In this document: in pieces, positions 15,860 to 30,979 of the stretch
How positions within the stretch are numbered: position 1 is the stretch's first letter
Layout of the letters: each line of letters opens with the position of its first letter
Source: Deltaproteobacteria bacterium
Lineage (GTDB): Bacteria; Desulfobacterota; Binatia; HRBIN30
DNA: 39,806 nt
Direction of reading: 5' to 3'
Assembly: GCA_016200585.1 (NCBI GenBank)
Contig: JACQEN010000134.1
Span: forward strand, 1-39,806
Made by a program: the position numbers and the translations under genes
Notes under the pieces: model-generated
Databases searched by the model: none
Told to the model about the DNA's origin: nothing
Seen by the model: only the letters and a program-made list of their open reading frames with translations

Positions 15860-17296
15860 ATGACCGACAGCGATGGAATCACCGATTCGACGGTGCCCAT
15901 GCCGATTGCAAGATTGCCGGTTGTGGCCATCGTTGGCCGCCCCAATGCCGGGAAATCTACGTTGTTCAATCGGCTGGTGCGCACGCAGAAAGCAATCGTC
16001 GACAGCGCTCCAGGAGTGACTCGCGACCGCAACATAGCGCCCGCTGAATGGCACGGCCGTCGCTTCTTGTTGGTGGATACTGGCGGTTTCGAGGACCGCG
16101 ACGCGTCGCCCTTGGCCGAGTCGGTGCGCGCCCAGAGCGATCTCGCCGCGGAGGAAGCCGACGTCGTTGTCGCCTTGCTCGATGGACGGGAGGGGTTCAA
16201 TCCCGGTGACCGCGAGCTCGTTCAACGCTTGCGGCGCCTGCGCAAGCCGGTGGTGGTTGCCGTCAACAAGTTGGACACTCCCGCACGCGATGACGACTGT
16301 GCCGACTTTTTCGCGCTCGGCATCGAAGAGATATTGCCGATCTCGGCGGCACATGGGCGCGGCATCGGTGAGCTGCTCGAACGAGTCTTCGAAACCCTTC
16401 CGGCCCCTGAGGATGAGCCCGAGATCTCGAGTGCGGCGATTCGCCTAGCGTTGGTGGGGCGTCCAAATGTCGGGAAGTCGTCGCTGCTGAATTACATCGT
16501 CGGATTCGAGCGTTCGATTGTCGATTCGACCCCGGGGACGACGCGTGACTCGATCGATACGCCGTGCCGTGTCGGCGAGCAAGATTACATCCTGGTGGAC
16601 ACGGCAGGGATTCGGCGCCGACCGCGCGTCGTTGAGCACATCGAGCGCGCCAGTGCAGTGCGTTCGTTGAAGGCGTTGGAGCGCGCCGAGGTCGCGTTGG
16701 TATTGATCGATTCTGGCGAGGGCATGACCGATCAAGACGCGCGCATCGCCGGCTACGCGTGGGAGCGTGGGCGGGCGCTCATGTTGGTCGTCAATAAGTG
16801 GGACCTGGTTGCTCGCGAGGAGCGCGATCGAAAGCGCTTCGCGCAAACTATACGCGAGCACTATCCCACCCTGGCCAACGCGCCGATTGTCTTTGTGTCA
16901 GCGCAGACCGGGTTTGGGCTGGATCGCCTCTTTCCGGCGGTCGAAGTGCTGGTTGCCGCGCACCGCCGTCGCGTTCGGACACCCGAGTTGAATCAAGCTT
17001 TGATACGCATGGTCGAAGGTCTCGCCGCGCCTACCGTTCGCAATCGCGCCGTCCGTTTCTACTACGCTACGCAAACCGGTTGGGCTCCGCCGGTGGTTAC
17101 GATCTTCACAAATTTCCCAAAGGACGTTGCGCCGGCGTATCAACGCTATCTGTTGAACGAGTTGCGACGGACATTTGCTTGGGATGGCACCCCGTTGCAG
17201 GTCCGCTTTCGCCCGCACCACAGCCGCGATCGACCGCGACCGATGCCGGTGCCGGAGCGCAAGAAACGCCGGCGCCGGTACGATGGCCGGCACTGA
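15860..17296 (+). CDS. der: Ribosome biogenesis GTPase Der (EngA)
   Basis: A 478-residue protein with the double GTPase layout unique to Der, needed for 50S ribosome assembly. The first G domain has GRPNAGKS at 26-33, DTGG at 73-76 and NKLD at 136-139. The second has GRPNVGKS at 200-207, DTAG at 247-250 and NKWD at 312-315. A KH-like domain occupies about 365-455 (RFYYATQTGWAPP, FPKDVAPAYQRYL), followed by a basic tail rich in Arg/Lys. Length is normal. An extra 15-18 residues precede the usual N-terminus. It is divergent from the thiolase-fold gene and converges with the gamma-carbonic-anhydrase-like gene. Confidence 0.97.
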   Translation: MTDSDGITDSTVPMPIARLPVVAIVGRPNAGKSTLFNRLVRTQKAIVDSAPGVTRDRNIAPAEWHGRRFLLVDTGGFEDRDASPLAESVRAQSDLAAEEADVVVALLDGREGFNPGDRELVQRLRRLRKPVVVAVNKLDTPARDDDCADFFALGIEEILPISAAHGRGIGELLERVFETLPAPEDEPEISSAAIRLALVGRPNVGKSSLLNYIVGFERSIVDSTPGTTRDSIDTPCRVGEQDYILVDTAGIRRRPRVVEHIERASAVRSLKALERAEVALVLIDSGEGMTDQDARIAGYAWERGRALMLVVNKWDLVAREERDRKRFAQTIREHYPTLANAPIVFVSAQTGFGLDRLFPAVEVLVAAHRRRVRTPELNQALIRMVEGLAAPTVRNRAVRFYYATQTGWAPPVVTIFTNFPKDVAPAYQRYLLNELRRTFAWDGTPLQVRFRPHHSRDRPRPMPVPERKKRRRRYDGRH

Positions 17297-17327
17297 GGGG
17301 AGTCCGAGCTCCTGACTGCGGCGGCTC

Positions 17328-17846
17328 CTAGCCGACCGGGTTGTCCGTGTAGTGGCGGGCGTGCTCGATGTAGTTGTGGGCCGACTGGCGAATGGATTCC
17401 AACTCGTCGGGGCGCAGGATGCGCATGATGCGAGCTGGGCTACCGACGGCAAGCCGCCGTGCGGGTACCTTCATTCCCGGCGTGACGAGAGCGCCTGCGG
17501 CGATCATGCAATCGTCGGCGATTTCGACGCCATCCAATACGATGGCGCCCATGCCGATCAAGCAGCGGTTGCCGATCGTGCAACCGTGGAGAATCACCCC
17601 GTGTCCGACAGTGACGTCATCGCCGATGATGGTCGGCCACTTACCGCCGGCGACGTGGATTGTCGAGTTGTCTTGAATATTGGTTCGACTGCCGATGTGG
17701 ACAGGATTGACGTCGGCACGGATGACAACGTTGAACCAGACGCTGGATCCGATGCCGATGACGACGTCGCCGATTACCTGCGCACTCTCCTGCACGAAAG
17801 CCCGCGGGTCGACCTTGGGCGCGTGGACGCCGAAAGGGATGAGCAT
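17328..17846 (-). CDS. Gamma-carbonic anhydrase family protein (YrdA/PaaY-like)
   Basis: A 172-residue left-handed beta-helix protein built of hexapeptide repeats (IGDVVIGIGSSVWF, VHIGSRTNIQDN, IIGDDVTVGHG). The three metal-binding histidines of the family are present as H64 (STIHVAGG), H82 and H87 (VGHGVILHGC), with the usual five-residue spacing of the last two. Members are trimers that bind Zn or Fe at subunit borders; some are carbonic anhydrases, others are PaaY-like thioesterases or of unknown function. Length is normal. No clear ribosome site precedes the ATG. It converges with der (31 bp between stops) and is divergent from guaB. Confidence 0.93.
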   Translation of the reverse strand: MLIPFGVHAPKVDPRAFVQESAQVIGDVVIGIGSSVWFNVVIRADVNPVHIGSRTNIQDNSTIHVAGGKWPTIIGDDVTVGHGVILHGCTIGNRCLIGMGAIVLDGVEIADDCMIAAGALVTPGMKVPARRLAVGSPARIMRILRPDELESIRQSAHNYIEHARHYTDNPVG

Positions 17847-18006
17847 GAAACCGAATTACCGGATATCCCGGGCTGGAAAAAGGGCCAATTGCAGGGTCGC
17901 GGCCACGTTTGCCGAGGCAGAAGGCTCATGGGCGAGGTGTCCAAGCACAAACACTACATGTAGTAGGGGCGCGGGTATCTTGCCATTAGCTGTAGGGGTC
18001 TGCTAA

Positions 18007-19599
<1,593 letters not shown>

Positions 19600-19689
19600 C
19601 CCCAAACGAAACGCGATGACTTCTGATTGTCGATCGATGGACCCATCCGCAAATCGCTCAGGCTGGATTGACGACGCGCGGCGGAACGT

Positions 19690-21219
<1,530 letters not shown>

Positions 21220-21221
21220 GA

Positions 21222-21249
21222 TGATTGGTGATGGGTGAGTTGTGATTGT
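21222..21249 (+). repeat. Degenerate heptamer tandem repeat in a C-free spacer
   Basis: Four imperfect 7-base units follow the guaA stop: TGATTGG, TGATGGG, TGAGTTG and TGATTGT. They lie inside a 57-base stretch (21204-21260) without a single C on the + strand, unusual in DNA of this composition. No coding role is visible. Confidence 0.5.
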
Positions 21250-21325
21250 GGATTGAAAGGCGAACGGGAAAGCGTCAAGCACTCAATCGAGTCGTACAAT
21301 GGCTGTTGGGAGGTGTTGAGGGGTC

Positions 21326-24813
<3,488 letters not shown>

Positions 24814-24817
<4 letters not shown>

Positions 24818-26190
24818 GGCGTCCAAAGCGGGATCCGCAGGAAGTCGGAGAGGACTCCAGCGACGAGAAGCCGAAACGACGTCAGCGTGGCGTTCCGGGG
24901 AATGTCGTCGATGTTCGCAGCGTCAAACCTGAGAAGGAGAGGGGCGTTCTCGTCGGCACCATTCACGGCGAGGCGGGCTCGTTGAGCGGTTCGGAATCGC
25001 TTGCCGAGCTGGAGCGATTGGCCGATACCGCAGGAGTCGAGATTGCCGGCAAAGCCCTGCAGGCGGTGAAGCGGATCCATCCGGCAACCTTCATTGGCTC
25101 CGGCAAGGTTAAGGAAATCCACGACCTCATTGCGGCGCTGAAGGCGAATGTTGCCATCTTCGACGACAGCCTGTCGCCGGCGCAGCAACGCAATCTCGAG
25201 GCTGGTTTGGGCGTCAAGGTGATCGATCGCAGCCAGCTCATCCTCGATATCTTCGCGCAACGCGCTTTCAGTCTCGAAGGCAAGCTGCAGGTGGAGCTTG
25301 CCCAGCTGCAGTACCTGTTGCCGCGGTTGACACGCCAGTGGGCCCACTTGTCACGATTGGGTGGCGGCGTCGGGACGCGCGGACCCGGTGAAACGCAGCT
25401 CGAGGTCGACCGCCGGCGGGTACGCGAGCGCCTCGCCGCGCTGCGGCGTCGCCTCACCGAAGTTTCACGCACGCGCGGCCTGCATCGCAGCAGTCGCGCC
25501 GCCGTGCCGTATGCAACGGTGGCCTTGGTTGGTTACACGAACTCCGGAAAGTCGACGTTGATGAACCGTCTCACCGCGGCAGGTGTGTTCGTCGAAGACA
25601 AGCTGTTTGCGACGCTCGATCCGACGGTGCGACGGTTGAAGCTGCCGAGCGGCATGATCGTCTTGCTCAGCGACACGGTCGGCTTCATCAACAAGCTGCC
25701 GCACGGTTTCATCGACGCGTTCAAGAGCACTTTGGAAGAAGTGCAGACAGCGGACTTGCTACTGCATGTCGTTGACGGCAGCAATCCGTTGGCGACCGAA
25801 CAAGTGACGGTCGTCGATCGAGTCCTCGACGAGCTCGGTGTCGGAACGACGCCGCGCATCATGGTGCTCAACAAGGTCGACCTCTTGGCGTCCGATCAGC
25901 GTCCGGCAAGCCTCTCCGAGGGGCAGTGCGTCATTTCGGCGCGTACGGGCGAAGGCATATCGCCGTTGCTCGAGCGCATCGACCGGTTACTGCAATCGAC
26001 ACGTGAGCGCCTCGATCTGCAGCTGCCGATCGGGCGTGGCGACCTGGTGGCGAAGCTACATCAGGCAGGGACGATTCTGCGCGAAGAATACCACGACGGC
26101 GGAATCAGCGTGTCGGCTTTGGTGCCGCCGAAACTTGCGGGTCAGCTGCGCAAGGAACTGCGCCAAGCCGGCGCGCGAGCTCTGGACTAG
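24814..26190 (+). CDS. hflX: GTPase HflX
   Basis: A 458-residue ribosome-associated GTPase that splits stalled or hibernating ribosomes. The N-terminal HflX domain covers about 40-230 and includes the conserved [19 protein letters not shown] segment (183-201) and a long coiled helix after it. The G domain has GYTNSGKS at 240-247, DTVG at 287-290 and NKVD at 353-356. The first 40 residues are a charged extension rich in Lys/Arg/Asp/Glu, not seen in E. coli HflX. It starts at a GTG whose bases overlap the dnaE TGA (GTGA), so it is coupled to dnaE. Its stop shares CTAG with the convergent trmB. Confidence 0.96.
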
Positions 26191-26792
26191 TCCGCCGTAT
26201 TCTGCGCAAACGTTGGCTGCGGTGGGATTGTGACCGCCGCCGTCAGCGGGCGCACATACGCCGCGTTTTGGATCGTTGCGCCGTGAAGCAAGCCCTTTCT
26301 TTCGAACGACGTCTGTTGTGAGCGTGGTGAGCGCAGGTTCGGATCGGGGATGAGCTCGCTTTGGGCGCGGATGGTCGCGGTGATGTGCTCGAATACCGGT
26401 GCGACGTCGGTGGCTACAAAGAGAACTCCCCCGGGTTTCAGCGTACGAGCCAGGGCTGCGGCGAAGGGTGCGTTGAAGAGGCGCCGGCGGTGGTGTCGAC
26501 GCTTCCACCAGGGGTCGGGGAAGTAGATGTGGTAGGCGCTGACAGAGGCGTCGGGTAGCAAATTGGAGATCACACAGGCTGCGTCGGCTTGCAGAACGAT
26601 GACGTTGGCCAGACCCCGCGTTTGCACCTCGGCTTTGAGGCGGCGGGCACGACTCTGGGCATGTTCGATCGCCAGATAGTTTACATCGCGCTTCGTAGTT
26701 GCGGCCGGCAATACGAAGGTTCCGGTGCCGGAGCCCACCTCGATCTCGACGGGCCGATCGTTGCGGAAGAGTGACCGCCAGAAAGTCTGCAT
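26187..26792 (-). CDS. trmB: tRNA (guanine-N7-)-methyltransferase TrmB
   Basis: A 201-residue class I methyltransferase that makes m7G46 in tRNA variable loops with S-adenosylmethionine. The SAM site is [11 protein letters not shown] at 16-26, the acidic ribose contact lies in YLAIEH (39-44), and the family signature [15 protein letters not shown] covers 91-105. [12 protein letters not shown] follows. The ATG at 26792 comes one base after the stop of the upstream SDR gene, so the two are coupled; a start at 26816 would add eight residues and overlap the SDR. The frame is open further upstream but only as the shadow of the SDR gene. The stop shares CTAG with hflX. Confidence 0.94.
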   Translation of the reverse strand: MQTFWRSLFRNDRPVEIEVGSGTGTFVLPAATTKRDVNYLAIEHAQSRARRLKAEVQTRGLANVIVLQADAACVISNLLPDASVSAYHIYFPDPWWKRRHHRRRLFNAPFAAALARTLKPGGVLFVATDVAPVFEHITATIRAQSELIPDPNLRSPRSQQTSFERKGLLHGATIQNAAYVRPLTAAVTIPPQPTFAQNTAD

Positions 26793-26793
26793 A

Positions 26794-27534
26794 TCACGCG
26801 AGTAGACGGCCGCCATCGACCGGCAGCACGACGCCGGTGATGTAGTCGTTGGATGCCAGCGCCACGACGGCCTGGGCGACATTCTCCGGGCGACCTTCAC
26901 GGCGCAGCAGAGTGCGGTCGATTTCGCGTTGGCGCAGGGCCGGATCGTAACCTTCTGGAAAAAGTACCGGTCCGGGTGCGATCGCATTGACGCGAACGTT
27001 GGGTGCAAGCTCCTTGGCGAGGGTTTGAACCAATGAAATAACCCCCGCTTTGGAGATGTTGTAGGAAAGATAGCCGCTCCATGGACGCAGTCCGGCAACA
27101 TCCGCCATCGCGACGATGCAGCCGCCGCCGTGATCGCGCATGTGGAGTCCGAAGCGTTGTGTGCACAAGAAGGTAGGACGCAGGTTGCCGTCGATCATCG
27201 CTTGCCAATTTGCTTCGCTCAGGGACTCCAGCGGGGTGCGGCCGAAGCTGCCTGCATTGGCGACCAGCAGATCGACGCGCCCGTAGGTCTGAAGCGTCTG
27301 CTCGAATAGCTCGGCGACACCGCGTGTCGTACCGACGTCGGCACCGACGGCGCAGGCGTGCCCGCCTCCGCGACGCAGGTCGGCAACGAGGTCGAGGGCG
27401 GCTTGCTCGCTGTGGTGATAATTCACGACCAAGCGATATCCGGCGGTGGCAAGGGCGCGAGAAATTGCGGCACCCAAGCGACGGGCTCCGCCGGTAACGA
27501 CGGCGACGGAATGATTTACAGGGCTGAGAGACAT
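26794..27534 (-). CDS. Short-chain dehydrogenase, pteridine reductase (PTR1/FolM) type
   Basis: A 246-residue SDR. The dinucleotide motif TGGARRLG at 14-21, with Arg before the last Leu-Gly, and the basic/His patch VVNYHHSE (37-44) point to NADPH and to the PTR1/FolM branch. The usual catalytic Ser is replaced by D145 (VAMADVAG), followed by Y158 and K162. PTR1 has the same Asp-Tyr-Lys set with 13 and 4 residues between them, as here. A dihydropteridine or dihydrofolate reductase role is therefore likely; fatty-acyl or other ketone reduction is possible. GRPENVAQAVVALASNDYITG is the normal SDR C-terminus. It precedes trmB by one base. Confidence 0.9.
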   Translation of the reverse strand: MSLSPVNHSVAVVTGGARRLGAAISRALATAGYRLVVNYHHSEQAALDLVADLRRGGGHACAVGADVGTTRGVAELFEQTLQTYGRVDLLVANAGSFGRTPLESLSEANWQAMIDGNLRPTFLCTQRFGLHMRDHGGGCIVAMADVAGLRPWSGYLSYNISKAGVISLVQTLAKELAPNVRVNAIAPGPVLFPEGYDPALRQREIDRTLLRREGRPENVAQAVVALASNDYITGVVLPVDGGRLLA

Positions 27535-27638
27535 CGCGTTGCGTTAGCCAATGTGCCGGATTAGTAGAGTCGACACAACGTTTCCGAAAGTTACAGGCGG
27601 ATTCCGTGGTCGATTGATTTCGTCGACGAGGAGGTAGC

Positions 27639-28733
27639 ATGAGAGCAGCAGTGTTGTACGCGTGGAACGAACCGTTCAAGATCGAGAAGGTCGATCTACA
27701 GGATCCACAGCAAGGCGAGGTCATGGTCAAGCTGGCAGCGAGCGGCGTTTGCCACAGCGATCTCAGCATCCAGCGCGGCGTCTTGCCGATGCCCCCGCCG
27801 ATCATTATCGGGCATGAAGGGGCGGGTATCGTGGAAGCGGTTGGTCCGGGTGTCACGTCGGTGCAAAAGGGCGATCACGTCATCCTGACGTGGCTCTATT
27901 CCTGCGGCATCTGTCGCGATTGTGGGCGCGGGCGGCCGCACCTGTGCGACAAGGCGGCGATGGCGACGATGACCGGCGGAATGTATGACGGCTCGACGCG
28001 TTTCAAGGTCGGCGGCAACGACATGCGCCACTGGTGTGGGTCGTTCTCCGAATACACGGTCGTTCCCGAGCAAGCGGTGATCGGTATCCGCCCGGATGTG
28101 CCGCTCACCAGTGCTTGCCTCGTCGGTTGCGGCGTCATGACCGGTGTCGGCGCCGCCATGAATACCGCGAAGGTTCAGCCGGGCGATCTGGTAGCGGTGG
28201 TCGGCTGCGGCGGCGTAGGCTTGAACGTCATCCAAGGCGCGGCCGTGTGCGGCGCGGAAAAGATCATTGCCGTCGATCTGGTCGACAAGAAACTCGAGAT
28301 GGCAAAGGTCTTCGGCGCAACCCATGTCGTCAATTCAAAGCAGGGCGATATGGCCGAACAAATCAAGGGCCTCACCGACGGCAAAGGCGCCGACTTCGTC
28401 TTCGAAGTGATCGGCAACACCAACGTGATGCAGCAGTCGTTTCAAGCCATTCGTCGCGGCGGCGCTATGGTTGCCGTCGGTGTCCCGCCGATCGGCCAAG
28501 AGCTCTCCTTGCCGGCGTTCTCCTTTCCTCTGGAAGAAAAGAGTGTCCTCGGTTCGTACTACGGCTCGCCGCGTTTTCGCTACGACATGCCGCGCATCCT
28601 CGACCTGTACATGGCCAAGAAACTCAAGCTCGATGAGCTCGTCAGCCGGCGTCTACCGCTCGACGAGATCAACACCGCGATGGAGATCATGGAGAAGGGC
28701 GAGGTCGCACGCAGCGTCATCACCTACGCCTGA
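27639..28733 (+). CDS. Zinc-dependent alcohol dehydrogenase (NDMA/class III-like)
   Basis: A 364-residue medium-chain dehydrogenase. Catalytic zinc ligands are C38 (SGVCHSD), H59/E60 (IGHEGAG) and C164 (LVGCGVMTG). The structural zinc loop has C89, C92, C95 and C103. The Rossmann motif GCGGVG (190 region) followed by D213 in AVDLVDKK indicates NAD. The LVGCGVMTGVGAA block and the MYDGSTRF region resemble NDMA-dependent and formaldehyde-type dehydrogenases (class III branch). The substrate is uncertain. GAGGAGG (27628-27634) precedes the ATG. It is divergent from the SDR/trmB operon with 104 bp between starts and is probably transcribed alone. Confidence 0.94.
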   Translation: MRAAVLYAWNEPFKIEKVDLQDPQQGEVMVKLAASGVCHSDLSIQRGVLPMPPPIIIGHEGAGIVEAVGPGVTSVQKGDHVILTWLYSCGICRDCGRGRPHLCDKAAMATMTGGMYDGSTRFKVGGNDMRHWCGSFSEYTVVPEQAVIGIRPDVPLTSACLVGCGVMTGVGAAMNTAKVQPGDLVAVVGCGGVGLNVIQGAAVCGAEKIIAVDLVDKKLEMAKVFGATHVVNSKQGDMAEQIKGLTDGKGADFVFEVIGNTNVMQQSFQAIRRGGAMVAVGVPPIGQELSLPAFSFPLEEKSVLGSYYGSPRFRYDMPRILDLYMAKKLKLDELVSRRLPLDEINTAMEIMEKGEVARSVITYA

Positions 28734-28753
28734 TCGCCGTCGAGGAGGCCAGC

Positions 28754-28785
28754 AGTCGAAGAGTCAAGGGGTCGAAAAGTCGGAA
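28754..28785. repeat. Imperfect 8-base tandem repeat between convergent genes
   Basis: Four consecutive units AGTCGAAG, AGTCAAGG, GGTCGAAA and AGTCGGAA keep an 8-base period with the consensus RGTCRARR. They lie in the 101-bp gap between the alcohol dehydrogenase and pbpC stops. No hairpin with a T-run is present there, so they are not an obvious terminator. Confidence 0.55.
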
Positions 28786-28834
28786 GAGGTTCGGCGCCAC
28801 GGGTGGCAGCGGCGGCTGAGCCCCCGCATGAGAA

Positions 28835-30979
28835 CTACTGTCTGGTTGAGGTCCGGTACCCTCCGCGCACCGTGAATTTGCTCTGATCGAGCACGCGCCG
28901 GTCTTCGTCGATCAGCTGCAACGTGTGTGCGCCAGGTTGCGGAGGCCAGAGGGCGATTTGCTGCGCCGGCGCAAAGTCGCTGCCATCGAGAACCCAGCGG
29001 AGACCAGGTCTGCTCTCGCGCGCCTCGAAGGCGATGCGTTGGTTTCCAGGTGGGAGGTCCGGGTCGATTGCGTGTAGCGTGCCGCTTGTGGGGACGCTGA
29101 TACGGGGATTGGCGGTGGACAGGATCGGAGAAGATGTGGGTGCCTTCATCTCGGTCGCGACTGTATCTGGATCCGGGTGCGCCAGAGCGGTCGATGAGCC
29201 GCTGGCTGTGGGTGGTTTCGGAGCCAGACTCGGTTCTTCGCGGTGCAGGGAGTCCATGACCTCGCGCCACACGGGTGCAGCGCCGCTGACGCCCGTGACA
29301 TCCTGCATGGGGGCTCCGGAGGCATTGCCAACCCAGACGCCGACCGTGTAGCGGCTCGAGAAACCGATGCACCAATTGTCGCGCATCTCTTTGCTGGTAC
29401 CGGTCTTGACCGCCGTCCAGTAGGGTGTGGTGAGGGGGCTTTCGAATCCGAAGGTCGCGCTGCGGCTCTCGCGGTCGGCGAGAATGCTGGCGATGAGGAA
29501 GGTGGTGCTGTCGCTGAAGACCTGCGTTGATGTCTCGGGAGGATCGTCAGGACGCAAACGCAGCGCATTGATGCGGCCGCCACGGGCCAGAGTTCGATAG
29601 GCGTTGACCAGTTCCCAGAGGCTGACGTCCGCGGAACCCAACGCCAGAGAAGGTCCATAGTAGTCACCGGAGTGGACGATTCCCGCGAACCCGAGATCAC
29701 GCAAACGTTGGATAAAGGCATCGGCGCCGACGAGCAAGAGTGTTCTGACGGCCGGAATGTTGATCGACGACGCCAGGGCTGTGCGCACTGAAACCAAACC
29801 GTGGAACTGATCGTCGTAGTTCTGCGGGCGATAGAGTCCATTGGCTACGGCGATTTCCAGCGGCGTGTCTTCCAACAACGACGATGGCGCCAGCAGGCGT
29901 TCCTCAAAGGCAAGGCCGTAGAGAAACGGTTTCAGCGACGAGCCGGCCTGACGCCGGGCGCGGACGGCATCGACGTAACGGGCGTGCGACAATTGTTCAC
30001 TACTGCCGACGTAGGCAAGGACGTTGCCGGTATCGTTCTGGACGACGAGCACGGCACCGTCTTCGACCCGGCGTCCGTGCAGCTCCAGTAGATTGTGCTG
30101 TAGCGCTCTGAGGGACGCTCCCTGGATGTCGGCGTCGAGCGTGGTGACGACAGGATGCCGCGTGTCGCTGTCGCCCAGCAAACGGCGGGCGACGTGCGGC
30201 GCCAGTTGAGCACGACCGGCGTACGTACCCCGGGGATGTTCCAAGGCCTTGATCGTCGTTTCAAGGTCCAAGCCCTCGTTCGCTCGCCCGGACACTTTGG
30301 CGAGGCGCTGTGCCCGCTGGAGGGTGGCTTGCGCATCGGCGCTTGGAGCTCGTAGCAGTGCTGCGAGAATCAATGCTTCGCTGTCGTTGAGACCGTGAGG
30401 CTGCTTGCCGAACGTCATCATCGCTGCGGCTCGCACTCCTTGGAGCTCACCGCGAAAGCTGACCAGATTGAGATACGCTTCGAGAAGTTGTGGCTTCGAC
30501 CAGGAACGTTCGATCCGCTGTGCCAGACGAAATTGCCGCCACTTCTGTGCCCAGGTGCGGTGAGCCGAGAGGCGCTGCAAGGAAGGATCGACCTGGGCTG
30601 CAACCTGCATGGTGATCGTGCTGGCGCCGCGTCGCGCTCCCGAGAGAAGCGCTCGCAGGGCTCCGCCAAAGGCGAGATAGTCGACACCGTGATGGCGGTA
30701 GAAGCGACGATCCTCGGAAGCGATGACGGCGGATTGCAAGGCGGGAGAAATATCCGCCAGGGCGGTCCAATCGAGGCGACGCTGCCGGCGATCGACGCGC
30801 AATTCGTACAGCGTCTGGCCGTGCCGGTCGACCAATCGCGCATCCGATGGAGTATATGCTCCGTGAACCGCATCGAAACTGGGAACGTGACCGCCGCTGT
30901 CCTGGCGAGTGGCGAGGATCCACGCGCCCGTCAGCACGACAACCACCGCGCTCCATGAGCCGGCCGCCTTGGGCCTCAC
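28835..30979 (-). CDS. pbpC: Penicillin-binding protein 1C
   Basis: A 714-residue bifunctional peptidoglycan synthase. One N-terminal membrane anchor (about 8-24) precedes the GT51 glycosyltransferase domain with E89 in ASEDRRFYRHHGVD and the TITMQVA motif (121-127). The transpeptidase domain has SSLK at 347-350, SIN at 406-408 and KTGTS at 526-530. A C-terminal BiPBP_C-type beta domain (about 625-714) follows a Pro/Ser/Thr-rich linker and marks the PBP1C subfamily. It starts at a GTG overlapping the alpha-2-macroglobulin stop as GTGA. E. coli has the same yfhM-pbpC pairing, taken as trapping of invading proteases plus wall repair. All catalytic residues are intact. Confidence 0.96.
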   Translation of the reverse strand: MRPKAAGSWSAVVVVLTGAWILATRQDSGGHVPSFDAVHGAYTPSDARLVDRHGQTLYELRVDRRQRRLDWTALADISPALQSAVIASEDRRFYRHHGVDYLAFGGALRALLSGARRGASTITMQVAAQVDPSLQRLSAHRTWAQKWRQFRLAQRIERSWSKPQLLEAYLNLVSFRGELQGVRAAAMMTFGKQPHGLNDSEALILAALLRAPSADAQATLQRAQRLAKVSGRANEGLDLETTIKALEHPRGTYAGRAQLAPHVARRLLGDSDTRHPVVTTLDADIQGASLRALQHNLLELHGRRVEDGAVLVVQNDTGNVLAYVGSSEQLSHARYVDAVRARRQAGSSLKPFLYGLAFEERLLAPSSLLEDTPLEIAVANGLYRPQNYDDQFHGLVSVRTALASSINIPAVRTLLLVGADAFIQRLRDLGFAGIVHSGDYYGPSLALGSADVSLWELVNAYRTLARGGRINALRLRPDDPPETSTQVFSDSTTFLIASILADRESRSATFGFESPLTTPYWTAVKTGTSKEMRDNWCIGFSSRYTVGVWVGNASGAPMQDVTGVSGAAPVWREVMDSLHREEPSLAPKPPTASGSSTALAHPDPDTVATEMKAPTSSPILSTANPRISVPTSGTLHAIDPDLPPGNQRIAFEARESRPGLRWVLDGSDFAPAQQIALWPPQPGAHTLQLIDEDRRVLDQSKFTVRGGYRTSTRQ

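Noticed and set aside
28796-28807. GCCAC-GG-GTGGC as a terminator between adh and pbpC
   Set aside because: The loop is too short, the stem has only five pairs and no T-run follows on either strand.
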